Shown: positions 1 through 7,940 of the stretch, piece after piece
Layout: every line of letters starts with the position of its first letter
Position numbering within the stretch: position 1 is the first letter of the stretch
Assembly (NCBI GenBank): GCA_902806305.1
Contig: CADCWC010000501.1
Coordinates: 1-12,593 of the forward strand
DNA: 12,593 nt
Source of the DNA: an uncultured Thermoleophilia bacterium
GTDB taxonomy: Bacteria; Actinomycetota; Thermoleophilia; Gaiellales; F1-60-MAGs149
Direction: 5' to 3'
Position numbers and translations under genes: made by a program
Notes under the pieces: model-generated
The model's input: the letters and a program-made list of their open reading frames with translations, nothing else
Told to the model about the DNA's origin: nothing
Databases searched by the model: none

Positions 1-2
1 TG

Positions 3-728
3 CTCGTCCTCGGCGTCGCGGTCCGCGGCTTCCGCGAGCGGTCGTCGGCCGAGCGTCGCGCCACGGCCCTCGCGGCGGCGCGCGACGAGCACGCCCGCGA
101 GGCGGTCGCCGAGGAGCGCGCGCGGCTCGCCCGGGAGCTGCACGACGTCGTCTCGCACAGCGTGGCCGTCATGATCGTGCAGGCGGAGGCGGGCGACGTC
201 CTGCTCGACGACGACCCGGCGCGGGCGAGGTCGGCCCTTCGGTCGATCGCCGCGAGCGGCCGCGACGCCCTGCTCGACCTCCGGCGCCTGCTCGGCGTGC
301 TCCGGGCCGAGGAGGGCGCCGCGGCCCTCGGACCGCAGCCCGGCGTCGGGGCGATCGAGAGCCTGCTGGACGATGTCAGAGCCGCCGGTCTGGACGTCGA
401 CCTGGCCGTGGAGGGTCGCCCCGAGCCGCTGCCCGTCGCGCTCGACCTCTCGGCCTACCGGATCGTCCAGGAGGGCCTCACGAACGTGATCCGCCACGCG
501 GGCGGCGCGAGGGCCCGGGTCACCCTCCGCTACGAGGACGGACGTCTTGGTGTGGAGGTCTCGGACGACGGCCACGCGCCGGCGTCTCCGGCGGGCGCCG
601 CCGGACGCGGCCTCATCGGGGTGCGCGAGCGCGTCGCCCTGTACGGCGGCGAGGTCGAGGCCGGCCCACGTGCCGACGGCGGCTTCACGCTCCGGGCCGT
701 GCTGCCGCTGGACCGCAGCCCCGCGTGA
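3..728 (+). CDS. Sensor histidine kinase, NarL/DesK (HisKA_3) type, 5'-truncated by window edge
   Basis: This is the C-terminal 241 residues of a two-component sensor kinase; the reading frame is open to the left edge, so the sensor and membrane part lies outside. It autophosphorylates on histidine and passes the phosphate to the response regulator that follows. The dimerisation/phosphoacceptor helix reads ARLARELHDVVSHSVAVM, with the predicted phospho-His at residue 47 of the fragment (bases 141-143). The ATPase domain shows an N-box (EGLTNVIRHAGG, Asn at about 161), a G1 box (SDDG, about 187-190) and a G2 box (GRGLIGVRER, from about 201). These order and spacing features are those of the HisKA_3/HATPase_c subclass paired with LuxR-type regulators. 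The stop overlaps the GTG start of the regulator gene by 4 bases (GTGA), implying translational coupling. An internal GTG at 162 would cut off the phosphoacceptor histidine, so it is not the true start. The stimulus cannot be inferred. Confidence 0.93.
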   Translation, partial: LVLGVAVRGFRERSSAERRATALAAARDEHAREAVAEERARLARELHDVVSHSVAVMIVQAEAGDVLLDDDPARARSALRSIAASGRDALLDLRRLLGVLRAEEGAAALGPQPGVGAIESLLDDVRAAGLDVDLAVEGRPEPLPVALDLSAYRIVQEGLTNVIRHAGGARARVTLRYEDGRLGVEVSDDGHAPASPAGAAGRGLIGVRERVALYGGEVEAGPRADGGFTLRAVLPLDRSPA

Positions 729-1384
729 TCCGGATCCTGATCGCCGACGACCAGGCGCTCGTGCGGGCGGGCTTCCACGCCATCCTCGACCACGAGCCGG
801 ACCTCGAGGTCGTCGGCGAGGCGGCGGACGGCCGGGAGGCGGTCGAGCAGGCGCGGCGGCTCGAGCCGGACGTCGTGCTGATGGACGTCCGCATGCCCGG
901 CCTGGACGGCATCGAGGCCACGCGCCGCCTGCTGTCCGTGCCGGGGCGCGCGCTCCGGGTGCTGATGGTGACCACGTTCGACCTGGACGAGTACGTCTAC
1001 GCGGCGCTGCAGGCCGGCGCGAGCGGCTTCCTGCTGAAGGACGCGCCGCGCGAGCAGCTGACGGGCGCGGTCCGCACGGTGGCGGCGGGCGACACGCTGC
1101 TCGCCCCGGCCATCACGCGTCGGCTGGTGGAGCAGTACGTGCGCCGGCCGCCGCCGTCGTCGGGCGTGCCGACGGCGCTCGCCGCGCTCTCGGCGCGCGA
1201 GGTCGAGGTCCTGCGCCTGGTCGCCGAAGGCCTGTCGAACGCGGAGATCGCGGGACGGCTGACGGTCAGCGAGGCGACCGTCAAGACGCACGTCGCCCAC
1301 GTCCTCGGCAAGCTCGGGCTGCGCGACCGGGTCCAGGCGGTGGTCCTGGCCTACGAGACGCGCCTCGTGGAGCCCGGCGTCTGA
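725..1384 (+). CDS. Two-component response regulator, NarL/FixJ (LuxR HTH) family
   Basis: A 219-residue DNA-binding response regulator and cognate partner of the upstream kinase. The receiver domain (about 1-120) has the acidic pair D8/D9, the phosphoacceptor D54 in VVLMDVRMPGLDG, the switch Thr at 83/84 and the conserved Lys105 in GFLLKDAPRE. A linker of about 25 residues leads to a GerE/LuxR helix-turn-helix (about 152-215) with the family hallmarks LSAREVEVLRLVAEGLSNAEI and VSEATVKTHVAHVLGKLGL. Length is normal for the family. The GTG start overlaps the kinase stop by 4 bases; it gives the expected N-terminus (MIRILIADDQ), so I take it as real. Phosphorylation is expected to promote dimerisation and promoter binding, but no target operator is recognisable here. 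The next gene begins 117 bases downstream, so it may or may not be co-transcribed. Confidence 0.95.
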   Translation: MIRILIADDQALVRAGFHAILDHEPDLEVVGEAADGREAVEQARRLEPDVVLMDVRMPGLDGIEATRRLLSVPGRALRVLMVTTFDLDEYVYAALQAGASGFLLKDAPREQLTGAVRTVAAGDTLLAPAITRRLVEQYVRRPPPSSGVPTALAALSAREVEVLRLVAEGLSNAEIAGRLTVSEATVKTHVAHVLGKLGLRDRVQAVVLAYETRLVEPGV

Positions 1385-1501
1385 GCCGACGCCTCGAGCG
1401 CCGTCAGGGCCTCCCCTATCGATGCACCCCCGCCGGGGTTACCCTGTGGTCGTCGCCGTCGCGACGAACGTGAGTCCCCGAGCGGGAGACCGGAGCACGC
1501 C

Positions 1502-2479
1502 ATGCCCACCCTGATCGTGGCCGCCGTCCTGGCGGTCTTCGTCGTGATCGTCATCGCCCGATCCGTGCGGATCGTCCCCCAGGCCCGCGAGGGCGTGGTG
1601 GAGCGGCTCGGCCGCTACAGCCGGACCCTCAAGCCCGGCCTGCACGTCCTGATCCCGTTCCTCGACCGCCTGAAGCCGCTCGTCGACATGCGCGAGCAGG
1701 TCATCACCTTCCCGCCGCAGCCGGTGATCACGGAGGACAACGTCACGATCTCGATCGACACGGTGCTCTACTTCCGTGTCGAGGACCCGGTGCGGGCGTC
1801 GTATGCCGTGGCGAACCTGATCGTGGCGATGGAGCAGCTCGTCACCACCACGCTGCGCAACGTCATCGGCTCGCTGTCGCTCGAGGAGACGCTGACGTCG
1901 CGCGACAAGATCAACCAGGAGCTCCGCATCGTCCTCGACGACGCCACGGGTCCCTGGGGCATCCGCATCAGCCGCATCGAGCTGAAGTCGATCGACCCGC
2001 CCGCCTCGATCCAGGAGGCGATGGAGAAGCAGATGCGGGCGGAGCGCTCCAAGCGCGCCACGATCCTCGAGGCGGAGGGCGAGAAGGCGTCGGCGATCCT
2101 CTCGGCGGAGGGTCAGCGCCAGTCGCAGATCCTGCGGGCCGAGGCCCAGCAGCAGGCGCAGATCCTCGAGGCCGAGGGCGACCGGCAGGCCGCCGTCCTG
2201 CGCGCGAACGGCGAGGCCGAGGCGGTGCGCGCCGTCTTCCAGGCGATCCACGAGGGCAACCCGTCGCCCGACCTCCTGGCCTACAAGTACCTCGAGACCC
2301 TCCCGCAGGTCGCGAACGGCCAGGCCACGAAGCTCGTCATGGTCCCCTCCGATGCGATCGGCGGGCTCGGCTCGGCCGCGTCGTTCGGCGCGGCGTTCGA
2401 GGCCGGCCGCTCGACGGCCGAGGACCCGGCGGCCGAGCCGCGGACGACACCGACGAACGGCAGGACCCCCGCCGCATGA
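1502..2479 (+). CDS. SPFH/stomatin/prohibitin-family membrane protein (QmcA-like)
   Basis: A 325-residue protein with one N-terminal membrane segment (about 2-19, IVAAVLAVFVVIVIA) followed directly by an SPFH (band 7) domain from about 22 to 190. Recognisable family signatures are REGVVERLGRYSRTLKPGLH, IPFLDRL and LKSIDPPASIQEAMEKQMRAER. Residues about 180-240 form an Ala/Glu/Gln-rich coiled coil with repeated ILEAEG / ILRAEA units, typical of the oligomerising stalk. The tail (about 285-325) is low-complexity. Family members form large ring-like membrane assemblies thought to organise microdomains and to modulate proteases. The ATG start is supported by GGAG at 1492-1495, 6 bases upstream. 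The stop overlaps the start of the M3 peptidase gene by 4 bases (ATGA). The NfeD-type partner often found beside such genes is not in this window, so this is closer to a QmcA/stomatin layout. Substrate or client is unknown. Confidence 0.92.
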   Translation: MPTLIVAAVLAVFVVIVIARSVRIVPQAREGVVERLGRYSRTLKPGLHVLIPFLDRLKPLVDMREQVITFPPQPVITEDNVTISIDTVLYFRVEDPVRASYAVANLIVAMEQLVTTTLRNVIGSLSLEETLTSRDKINQELRIVLDDATGPWGIRISRIELKSIDPPASIQEAMEKQMRAERSKRATILEAEGEKASAILSAEGQRQSQILRAEAQQQAQILEAEGDRQAAVLRANGEAEAVRAVFQAIHEGNPSPDLLAYKYLETLPQVANGQATKLVMVPSDAIGGLGSAASFGAAFEAGRSTAEDPAAEPRTTPTNGRTPAA

Positions 2480-4263
2480 GCGCGATCGCGCCGACCGGAC
2501 CGCGCGCCGCGGGCGTGCACTGGGACCTCTCGAGCATCGTCGCCGACGCGCCGTCGGCGCGGTCGCTGCTGGACGAGACCGTCCTGGCGGCCGAGGACTT
2601 CGCCGAGCGGTACCGTGGCCAGGTGCCGTCGATGGACGGCGAGGCGCTGAACCGGGCCCTCGCCGAGCTCGCGGACATCTCGAACGCGATCGGGCGCGTC
2701 GGCTCCTACGTCGGGCTCCGCCGCTCGGTGGACGTCAACGACGACGAGGCGCGCGACCTCGAGGCCGTCGTCGAGCAGGGCGGCGTCCGCATCGGCAACG
2801 CGCTGCGGTTCTTCGAGCTGGAGTGGATCGCGCTCGACGACGACGTCGCCGCCCGCCTGCTCGAGACCCCGCAGGTGGAGCGTGACCGGCACTACCTGCG
2901 GTCGCTCCGGCGCTACCGGCCGCACACGCTCGCGGAGCCGGAGGAGCGGATGCTCGCCGAGCGCGCACCGTCGGCGGTCTCGGCGTGGCAGAACCTGTTC
3001 GAGCAGACGGTGGCGAACGTGCAGGCCCCGTTCGACGACGGGTCCGGCGAGCGGTCGCACACGGTCGATGAGCTCCTCGCGTACGTCCACGACCCGCGAC
3101 GTGAGCTGCGGATCGGCGCCCTGCAGACGCTGTACGGCGCGCTCGAGCCGCTCACGCCCGTGCTGGCCCACTGCTACGACTCGCTCGTCTCCGACCGCCT
3201 GGTGATCGACCGCCTGCGCGGCTACGAGGGGCCGATGGACGCCCGCCACCTCGACAACGAGCTCGACCCCGCGGCCGTCGAGGCGATGATGACGGCGATC
3301 GAGCGACGCTACGGGCTCGCGCAACGCTGGTTCACGCGGAAGGCGGAGCTGCTCGGGCTGCCGAAGCTCCACGTGGCCGACCAGTACGCACCGCTCGATC
3401 AGGGCCGCACCGTGCCGTACGAGGAGTCGCGGCGAACGGTCGAGGACGCCTTCCGCGACTTCTCGCCGCGCATCGCGGACGTCTCGGGGGCGTTCTTCGT
3501 CGAGCGCCGCATCGACGCCGAGCCGCGTCCCGGGAAGCGCGGCGGCGCGTTCTGCGCCTCGGTGGCCCAGGACGCCGAGCCGTTCATCATGCTGAACTAC
3601 ACGGACCGGCTGCGCGACGTCATGACGATGGCCCACGAGCTGGGCCACGGCATGCACTTCGCCCTCGCCGCGGACCGGCAGACGGCCCTCTCGAGCCACG
3701 CGCCGCTCGCCCTGTGCGAGGTCCCGTCGACGTTCGCCGAGCTGATCGTCTTCGACCGGCTGCTCGAGACCGAGGCCGACGCACGGTCACGGGCCGCGCT
3801 CGTGCGCGGCGAGCTCGAGTCGAGCTTCGCCACCGTCTTCCGCCAGACGATGATGGCCCGGTACGAGCAGGACGCCTACGCGCTCCGGGCCGGGAACCAG
3901 ACGCTGACGCCGGACCGGCTGTCGGACCTCTGGATCACGCGCAACCGGCAGTACTACGGCGACTCGGTCGAGCTCCCCGAGGGCTACCGGCTCGGCTGGA
4001 GCTACATCCCGCACTTCATCAACACGCGCTTCTACACCTACGCCTACGCCTTCGCGCACCTGGCGAGCCTCGTCCTGTTCGCCGAGTACCGGGAGCGTGG
4101 GGCGGCGTTCGTCGACCCCTACATGGAGTTCCTGTCCACGGGCGGCGCGGCGTCGCCGGCCGAGCAGCTCGGCGTCTTCGGCGTCGACCTGACCGACCCG
4201 GCGACGTGGGACCGCGGGCTCGACGAGATGGAGCGGATGCTGGAGATCGCGCTCGCGGACTGA
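2476..4263 (+). CDS. pepF: M3-family zinc metallopeptidase, oligoendopeptidase F type
   Basis: A 595-residue cytosolic zinc endopeptidase that degrades short peptides. The catalytic motif is HELGH at residues 387-391 (MTMAHELGHGMHF), giving zinc ligands H387 and H391 and the general base E388. The third ligand is E415 in LCEVPSTFAEL, 28 residues downstream as expected for thimet/oligopeptidase folds. The C-terminal substrate-binding segment has GWSYIPHFINTRFYTYAYAF (about 507-526), with the conserved His513 and tyrosines. A PepF-type N-terminal helical region (about 40-200) is present and length is normal. There is no signal peptide, consistent with cytosolic action. The ATG start lies inside the stop of the SPFH gene (4-base overlap), so translation is probably coupled. 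A GC hairpin (4270-4290) just after the stop suggests the end of this transcript. I use pepF as a family symbol; preferred peptide length and sequence cannot be read from the sequence. Confidence 0.94.
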   Translation: MSAIAPTGPRAAGVHWDLSSIVADAPSARSLLDETVLAAEDFAERYRGQVPSMDGEALNRALAELADISNAIGRVGSYVGLRRSVDVNDDEARDLEAVVEQGGVRIGNALRFFELEWIALDDDVAARLLETPQVERDRHYLRSLRRYRPHTLAEPEERMLAERAPSAVSAWQNLFEQTVANVQAPFDDGSGERSHTVDELLAYVHDPRRELRIGALQTLYGALEPLTPVLAHCYDSLVSDRLVIDRLRGYEGPMDARHLDNELDPAAVEAMMTAIERRYGLAQRWFTRKAELLGLPKLHVADQYAPLDQGRTVPYEESRRTVEDAFRDFSPRIADVSGAFFVERRIDAEPRPGKRGGAFCASVAQDAEPFIMLNYTDRLRDVMTMAHELGHGMHFALAADRQTALSSHAPLALCEVPSTFAELIVFDRLLETEADARSRAALVRGELESSFATVFRQTMMARYEQDAYALRAGNQTLTPDRLSDLWITRNRQYYGDSVELPEGYRLGWSYIPHFINTRFYTYAYAFAHLASLVLFAEYRERGAAFVDPYMEFLSTGGAASPAEQLGVFGVDLTDPATWDRGLDEMERMLEIALAD

Positions 4264-4269
4264 CACGTT

Positions 4270-4290
4270 CGGCAGGACGCCGTCCTGCCG
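4270..4290 (+). terminator. GC hairpin after the M3 peptidase gene, likely terminator
   Basis: A perfect 9-bp inverted repeat, CGGCAGGAC and GTCCTGCCG, with a 3-base loop, begins 7 bases after the peptidase stop codon. No T-tract follows, so it is of the U-less type common in GC-rich actinobacteria, or it may act as a 3' mRNA stabiliser. The position right after a stop codon favours a terminator over chance. The next gene begins about 26 bases later, so partial read-through is possible. Confidence 0.6.
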
Positions 4291-4316
4291 GTCCGGCTGC
4301 GTGGCGGTGGGCGGGT

Positions 4317-5141
4317 TTGCCGGGCGCCGCGGACGAGCACAAGCGCCCCGTGCTGGTCCACATCGTCGCCGACTACGGCCACGGCGACCTGGCGTTCGCC
4401 GAGGTCGTGCAGCGGATCCGCACGCACCTGCCCGACGCCGAACCGGTGCTGACACCGGTCCCGGCGTTCGCCACGCTGGCGGCCGGCTTCTGCATCGCCC
4501 AGCTCGGCCTGAACGCGGCGCCGCCGGGGACGATCGTCTACCACAACGTCGCGCCGCGTGAGGACGACGAGACGGCGCGCGAGGAGAACGCGGGGGAGGC
4601 GCTGACGTACGCGCGGCTGCCGACCGGCGTGCGGGTGATCGGCGTCAACGCCGGCCACGCCCTGTCGTTCGTGCGCGAGGCGGCCGAGGAGCTGCGCCTG
4701 GCCGCGGCGCCCGACGCGGGCTCGCAGTTCCGCTCGCGCGACCTGTTCCCGCAGGCGGCCGCGGCGATCGCGCTCGGGGAGCCGGACGCGCCCGGCGCGG
4801 AGCTCGACCGCGGGTCGGTGCCCGCGGTGCCGGACGGGCGGATCGCCTACGTCGACGGCTACGGGAACCTGAAGACGACCGTCCGGGCCGACCGGAGCGG
4901 GGTGGAGGACGACGCGGCCGTGCTCGTCCGGGTCGGCGATCGGGCGCTCGAGGCCACGGCCACGACCGGCACGTTCGCGGTCGAGCACGGCGGCATCTCC
5001 TTCGCGCCCGGGTCGAGCGGCTGGACGACCCCGGACGGGCAGGACGTGCGTTGGATGGAGGTCTTCCTGCGCGGCGGGAACGCCTGGGAGGCGTTCGGCC
5101 GTCCGCCGGTCGGGACCGAGCTGACCGTCGAGTCGCGGTAG
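4317..5141 (+). CDS. Divergent SAM hydroxide adenosyltransferase (DUF62) family protein
   Basis: Up to 274 residues. The fold assignment rests on colinear DUF62 landmarks: N-terminal strand and loop VLVHIVADYGHGD (about 12-24, like the family's TDFG-x-x-D), RSRDLFPQAAAAIALGEP (about 139-156, like GRD-F-P-AA-LA-G) and GRIAYVDGYGNLKTTV (about 174-189, like G-I-Y-D-FGN-TN). Characterised members hydrolyse S-adenosylmethionine to adenosine and methionine, or use halide. Here the usual DPGVG-R segment is replaced by VAPREDDETAREEN (78-91), PDNG by VNAGHALSF (110-118), and the His of the TFHGRD motif by Arg139, so catalysis by the known mechanism is doubtful. I chose the in-frame TTG at 4317 (GGTGG 6 bases upstream), which keeps the RPVLVHI lead-in; GTG at 4350 (263 residues) is the alternative. 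The gene stands alone between a terminator-like hairpin and a convergent gene 22 bases away. Its function is unassigned. Confidence 0.82.
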   Translation: MPGAADEHKRPVLVHIVADYGHGDLAFAEVVQRIRTHLPDAEPVLTPVPAFATLAAGFCIAQLGLNAAPPGTIVYHNVAPREDDETAREENAGEALTYARLPTGVRVIGVNAGHALSFVREAAEELRLAAAPDAGSQFRSRDLFPQAAAAIALGEPDAPGAELDRGSVPAVPDGRIAYVDGYGNLKTTVRADRSGVEDDAAVLVRVGDRALEATATTGTFAVEHGGISFAPGSSGWTTPDGQDVRWMEVFLRGGNAWEAFGRPPVGTELTVESR

Positions 5142-5163
5142 CGCTCGGTCCGCGGCGTCGGCG

Positions 5164-6207
<1,044 letters not shown>

Positions 6208-6215
6208 GTCCAGGT

Positions 6216-6222
6216 CCCTCCC
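6216..6222 (-). promoter_or_regulatory. Ribosome binding site deciding the phosphofructokinase start
   Basis: Read on the minus strand this is GGGAGGG, 8 bases before the ATG at 6207. It is one of the best Shine-Dalgarno matches in the window and falls downstream of the upstream TTG at 6228, which argues against that longer start. It sits in a small AT-rich island (6221-6234, TTCATTTTGTTA on the minus strand), unusual in this GC-rich DNA. Confidence 0.7.
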
Positions 6223-6296
6223 TAACAAAATGAACGGCGGTCCGTCTGAGCCTCGAGGGCACGCCGGAGGAGGACGAGGAGTGGGGACGCGCGCAA

Positions 6297-6380
6297 TGCC
6301 GGAGGCGGGAATCGAACCCGCACAGGGTCTCCCCTACCGGATTTTGAGTCCGGCGCGTCTACCAGTTCCACCACTCCGGC
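6297..6380 (-). tRNA. tRNA-Leu (anticodon CAA, reads UUG)
   Basis: An 84-base class II tRNA. The acceptor stem pairs GCCGGAG (6380-6374) with CTCCGGC (6304-6298), with discriminator A at 6297. The anticodon arm is CCGGA-CTCAAAA-TCCGG with CAA in the expected loop position. A long variable arm (GGG-GAGA-CCC region) marks a leucine/serine-type tRNA, and the T arm is GCGGG-TTCGATT-CCCGC. The 3' CCA is not encoded. It is transcribed on the minus strand, with its 3' end 89 bases before the phosphofructokinase start, so the two could share a transcript. It diverges from the amino acid transporter operon across a spacer of about 190 bases. Confidence 0.96.
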
Positions 6381-6445
6381 GCTCCTCGGCCGCCAGCGCG
6401 ACGGTCCGGCGCGAGAGGCGTCACATCGCCGTCTCCGCGGCCGGG

Positions 6446-6453
6446 AGTATACT
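6446..6453. promoter_or_regulatory. Candidate -10 element (palindromic AGTATACT), possibly bidirectional
   Basis: TATACT at 6448-6453 is a near-consensus -10 hexamer and by far the most AT-rich spot in this spacer. The octamer AGTATACT equals its own reverse complement, so the same hexamer also exists on the minus strand (6451 down to 6446). It could therefore serve the transporter operon to the right (start near 6460, leader of about 110 bases) or the tRNA-Leu to the left (start near 6439, leader of about 60 bases). I see no good -35 box at 16-18 bases on either strand, which is not unusual for actinobacterial promoters. Confidence 0.45.
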
Positions 6454-6467
6454 CGCCCGATCGGGCG
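6454..6467. promoter_or_regulatory. Perfect 14-bp palindrome at the predicted transcription start, candidate operator
   Basis: CGCCCGATCGGGCG is a perfect 14-base palindrome with no spacer, directly abutting TATACT. If TATACT is the -10 of the transporter operon, this palindrome covers the +1 region, the classical place for a repressor operator. It is too tight to form a good RNA hairpin (no loop) unless the central bases open. GC-rich palindromes also arise by chance in such DNA, so the regulatory reading rests on its position. Confidence 0.4.
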
Positions 6468-6570
6468 GCCAGAGCGTCGTCGTCGGAGGGCGGGGAGCCG
6501 TCGGCGGAGGGCTCGGCCGGTCCGGGTGGAAGGTCTGTTCGCGAAGAAGGGGTCAACGAAGAGGATGGGT

Positions 6571-7914
6571 ATGAACCAGGGGTGGAAGAGGCTCGTCCCG
6601 GCGGCACTCGTTGTCGTCGCGATGACGACGGCGGCGTGCGGCGGCGACGAGGAGGAGGCGGCCACCTCGGCCGCAGGCGCAGCTGCGGAGGGTGCGACCT
6701 CGGCCGCGGGCGACGCCGCGGCCGACGCCGCCGAGGGCGGCGAGGGCAAGACCGTCAAGGTCGTGTCGGACCTGCCGCTCCAGGGTGCCTCGGGCGCCCA
6801 GGCGAAGACGCTCGTGCAGGCGATGGAGCTGTTCCTCGAGGAGCAGGGCGGCAAGGCCGGCAACTACACGGTCGAGTACGAGTCGAAGGACGACTCGACC
6901 GCGGCGGCCGGGAAGTGGGACCCCGGCACGTGCACGGACAACGCGAACGAGTACTCCGAGGACGAGGACATCCTGGCCGTCGTCGGCACGTTCAACTCGG
7001 GCTGTGCGGCGCTCGAGATCCCGATCCTGAACGAGAGCTCGACGGCGATGGTCTCGCCGGCCAACACGGCGGTCGGCCTGACGCACGTCGGCCCCGGGTC
7101 CGAGCCCGGCGAGCCCGAGAAGTACTACCCGAACGAGACGCGCAACTACGCCCGCGTGGTGCCCTCGGACGACTTCCAGGGTGCCGCCGCCGCGCAGCTG
7201 ATGGAGAAGCTCGGCGTCAAGAGCGTCTACATCCTGAACGACAAGGAGATCTACGGGAAGGGCGTGGCCGACGCCACGGCCGCCGCCTCCGAGAAGCTCG
7301 GGATCAAGGTGCTGGCCAACGAGGGCTACGACCCGAAGGCGCCGAACTACGACGCCATCATGGAGAAGATCAAGGGCCAGAACGCCGACGCGGTGTACCT
7401 GGGCGCGATCATCGACAACAACGGCGCGCAGATCGTCAAGGACAAGGTGAAGGTCCTCGGCGACAACGAGGCCGTCAAGCTCATCGGTCCCGACGGCATG
7501 TTCGTCAACGACCTCGTCACCTCGAAGGGCGCGGGCGCGTCGGCGGAGGGCATGTACCTGACCTTCGCGGGCCTCGGCCCCGACCAGATCAAGGAGCGCG
7601 GCGGCTCGGCGGCCGAGTTCCTGACGGCGTACGAGGAGAAGTACGGCAAGCCGGAGGTCTACACCGTCTACGGCGCCGCGGCCATGCAGGCCGCGCTGAA
7701 GGCGATCGAGGCCTCGGACGGCACGAAGGAGTCGGTCACGGAGCAGCTCCTCCAGGTGAAGATCGCGAAGGACGAGTCGCTGCTCGGTGAGGAGTTCGGC
7801 TTCGACGAGAACGGCGACACGACGCTGAAGGACATGTCCGTCTTCCGCGCCAAGGGTCAGGAGATCCCGTTCGACCAGGCCATCGAGGTCGACGAGGCCC
7901 TGCTCGAGAGCTAG
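6571..7914 (+). CDS. livK: Branched-chain amino acid type ABC transporter, substrate-binding lipoprotein
   Basis: A 447-residue periplasmic-binding-type lipoprotein (Peripla_BP_6, LivJ/LivK-like) that captures the substrate for the LivHMGF importer encoded next. It has a lipoprotein signal peptide, with KRLVPAALVVVAMTTAAC giving lipid-modified Cys23 (lipobox TAAC, with Thr rather than Leu at -3). An Ala/Glu-rich linker (about 26-59) contains two ATSAAG units and tethers the domain to the membrane. The binding domain runs from about 62 to 440, with VVSDLPLQGASGAQAKTLVQ at its start. Cys121 and Cys145 are 24 residues apart, like the LivJ disulfide, and probably bond. ATG at 6571 is preferred because AAGAGG (6559-6564) lies 6 bases upstream; ATG 6565 and GTG 6526 are in frame but poorly placed for a ribosome site. 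Leucine/isoleucine/valine is the family default; other amino acids or amides cannot be excluded. Confidence 0.93.
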   Translation: MNQGWKRLVPAALVVVAMTTAACGGDEEEAATSAAGAAAEGATSAAGDAAADAAEGGEGKTVKVVSDLPLQGASGAQAKTLVQAMELFLEEQGGKAGNYTVEYESKDDSTAAAGKWDPGTCTDNANEYSEDEDILAVVGTFNSGCAALEIPILNESSTAMVSPANTAVGLTHVGPGSEPGEPEKYYPNETRNYARVVPSDDFQGAAAAQLMEKLGVKSVYILNDKEIYGKGVADATAAASEKLGIKVLANEGYDPKAPNYDAIMEKIKGQNADAVYLGAIIDNNGAQIVKDKVKVLGDNEAVKLIGPDGMFVNDLVTSKGAGASAEGMYLTFAGLGPDQIKERGGSAAEFLTAYEEKYGKPEVYTVYGAAAMQAALKAIEASDGTKESVTEQLLQVKIAKDESLLGEEFGFDENGDTTLKDMSVFRAKGQEIPFDQAIEVDEALLES

Positions 7915-7940
7915 GAGACCCACTCGACGAGAGAGACCGA

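Larger units (their letters stand above)
6381..6570. other. Divergent intergenic spacer between tRNA-Leu and the Liv operon
   Basis: This non-coding spacer of 190 bases holds the AGTATACT element and the 14-bp palindrome described separately. It also holds a G-rich leader (about 6480-6530) with a loose direct repeat (CGTCGGAGGGCGGGG and CGTCGGCGGAGGGCTCGG), and the ribosome site AAGAGG at 6559-6564 for the binding-protein gene. I see no riboswitch or T-box architecture and no small ORF with a credible start in the leader. Confidence 0.5.

Noticed and set aside
1426..1445. Short hairpin ACCCC-CGCC-GGGGT (1426-1439) followed by a TANNNT-type hexamer TACCCT (1440-1445), between the response regulator and SPFH genes.
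   Set aside because: The stem is only 5 bp, there is no T-tract, and no -35 box lies at a suitable distance from TACCCT. In GC-rich DNA both are expected by chance, so I do not list either a terminator or a promoter, although a promoter for the SPFH gene somewhere in 1385-1501 is plausible.
2281..3699. Long minus-strand open frame (472 codons) antisense to the SPFH and M3 peptidase genes.
   Set aside because: Arg/Val/Asp-rich translation with no recognisable domain; it mirrors the GC-biased codons of the real plus-strand genes.
3714..4316. Upstream extension of the DUF62-like frame back to 3714.
   Set aside because: It overlaps the 3' half of the M3 peptidase gene and gives Arg-rich nonsense; family similarity begins only at about 4335-4350.
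6222..6863. Minus-strand frame spanning the tRNA-Leu and the start of the binding-protein gene.
   Set aside because: It reads through a tRNA gene and produces the familiar artefactual peptide (GVVELVDAPDSKSG-like) seen when tRNAs are translated.
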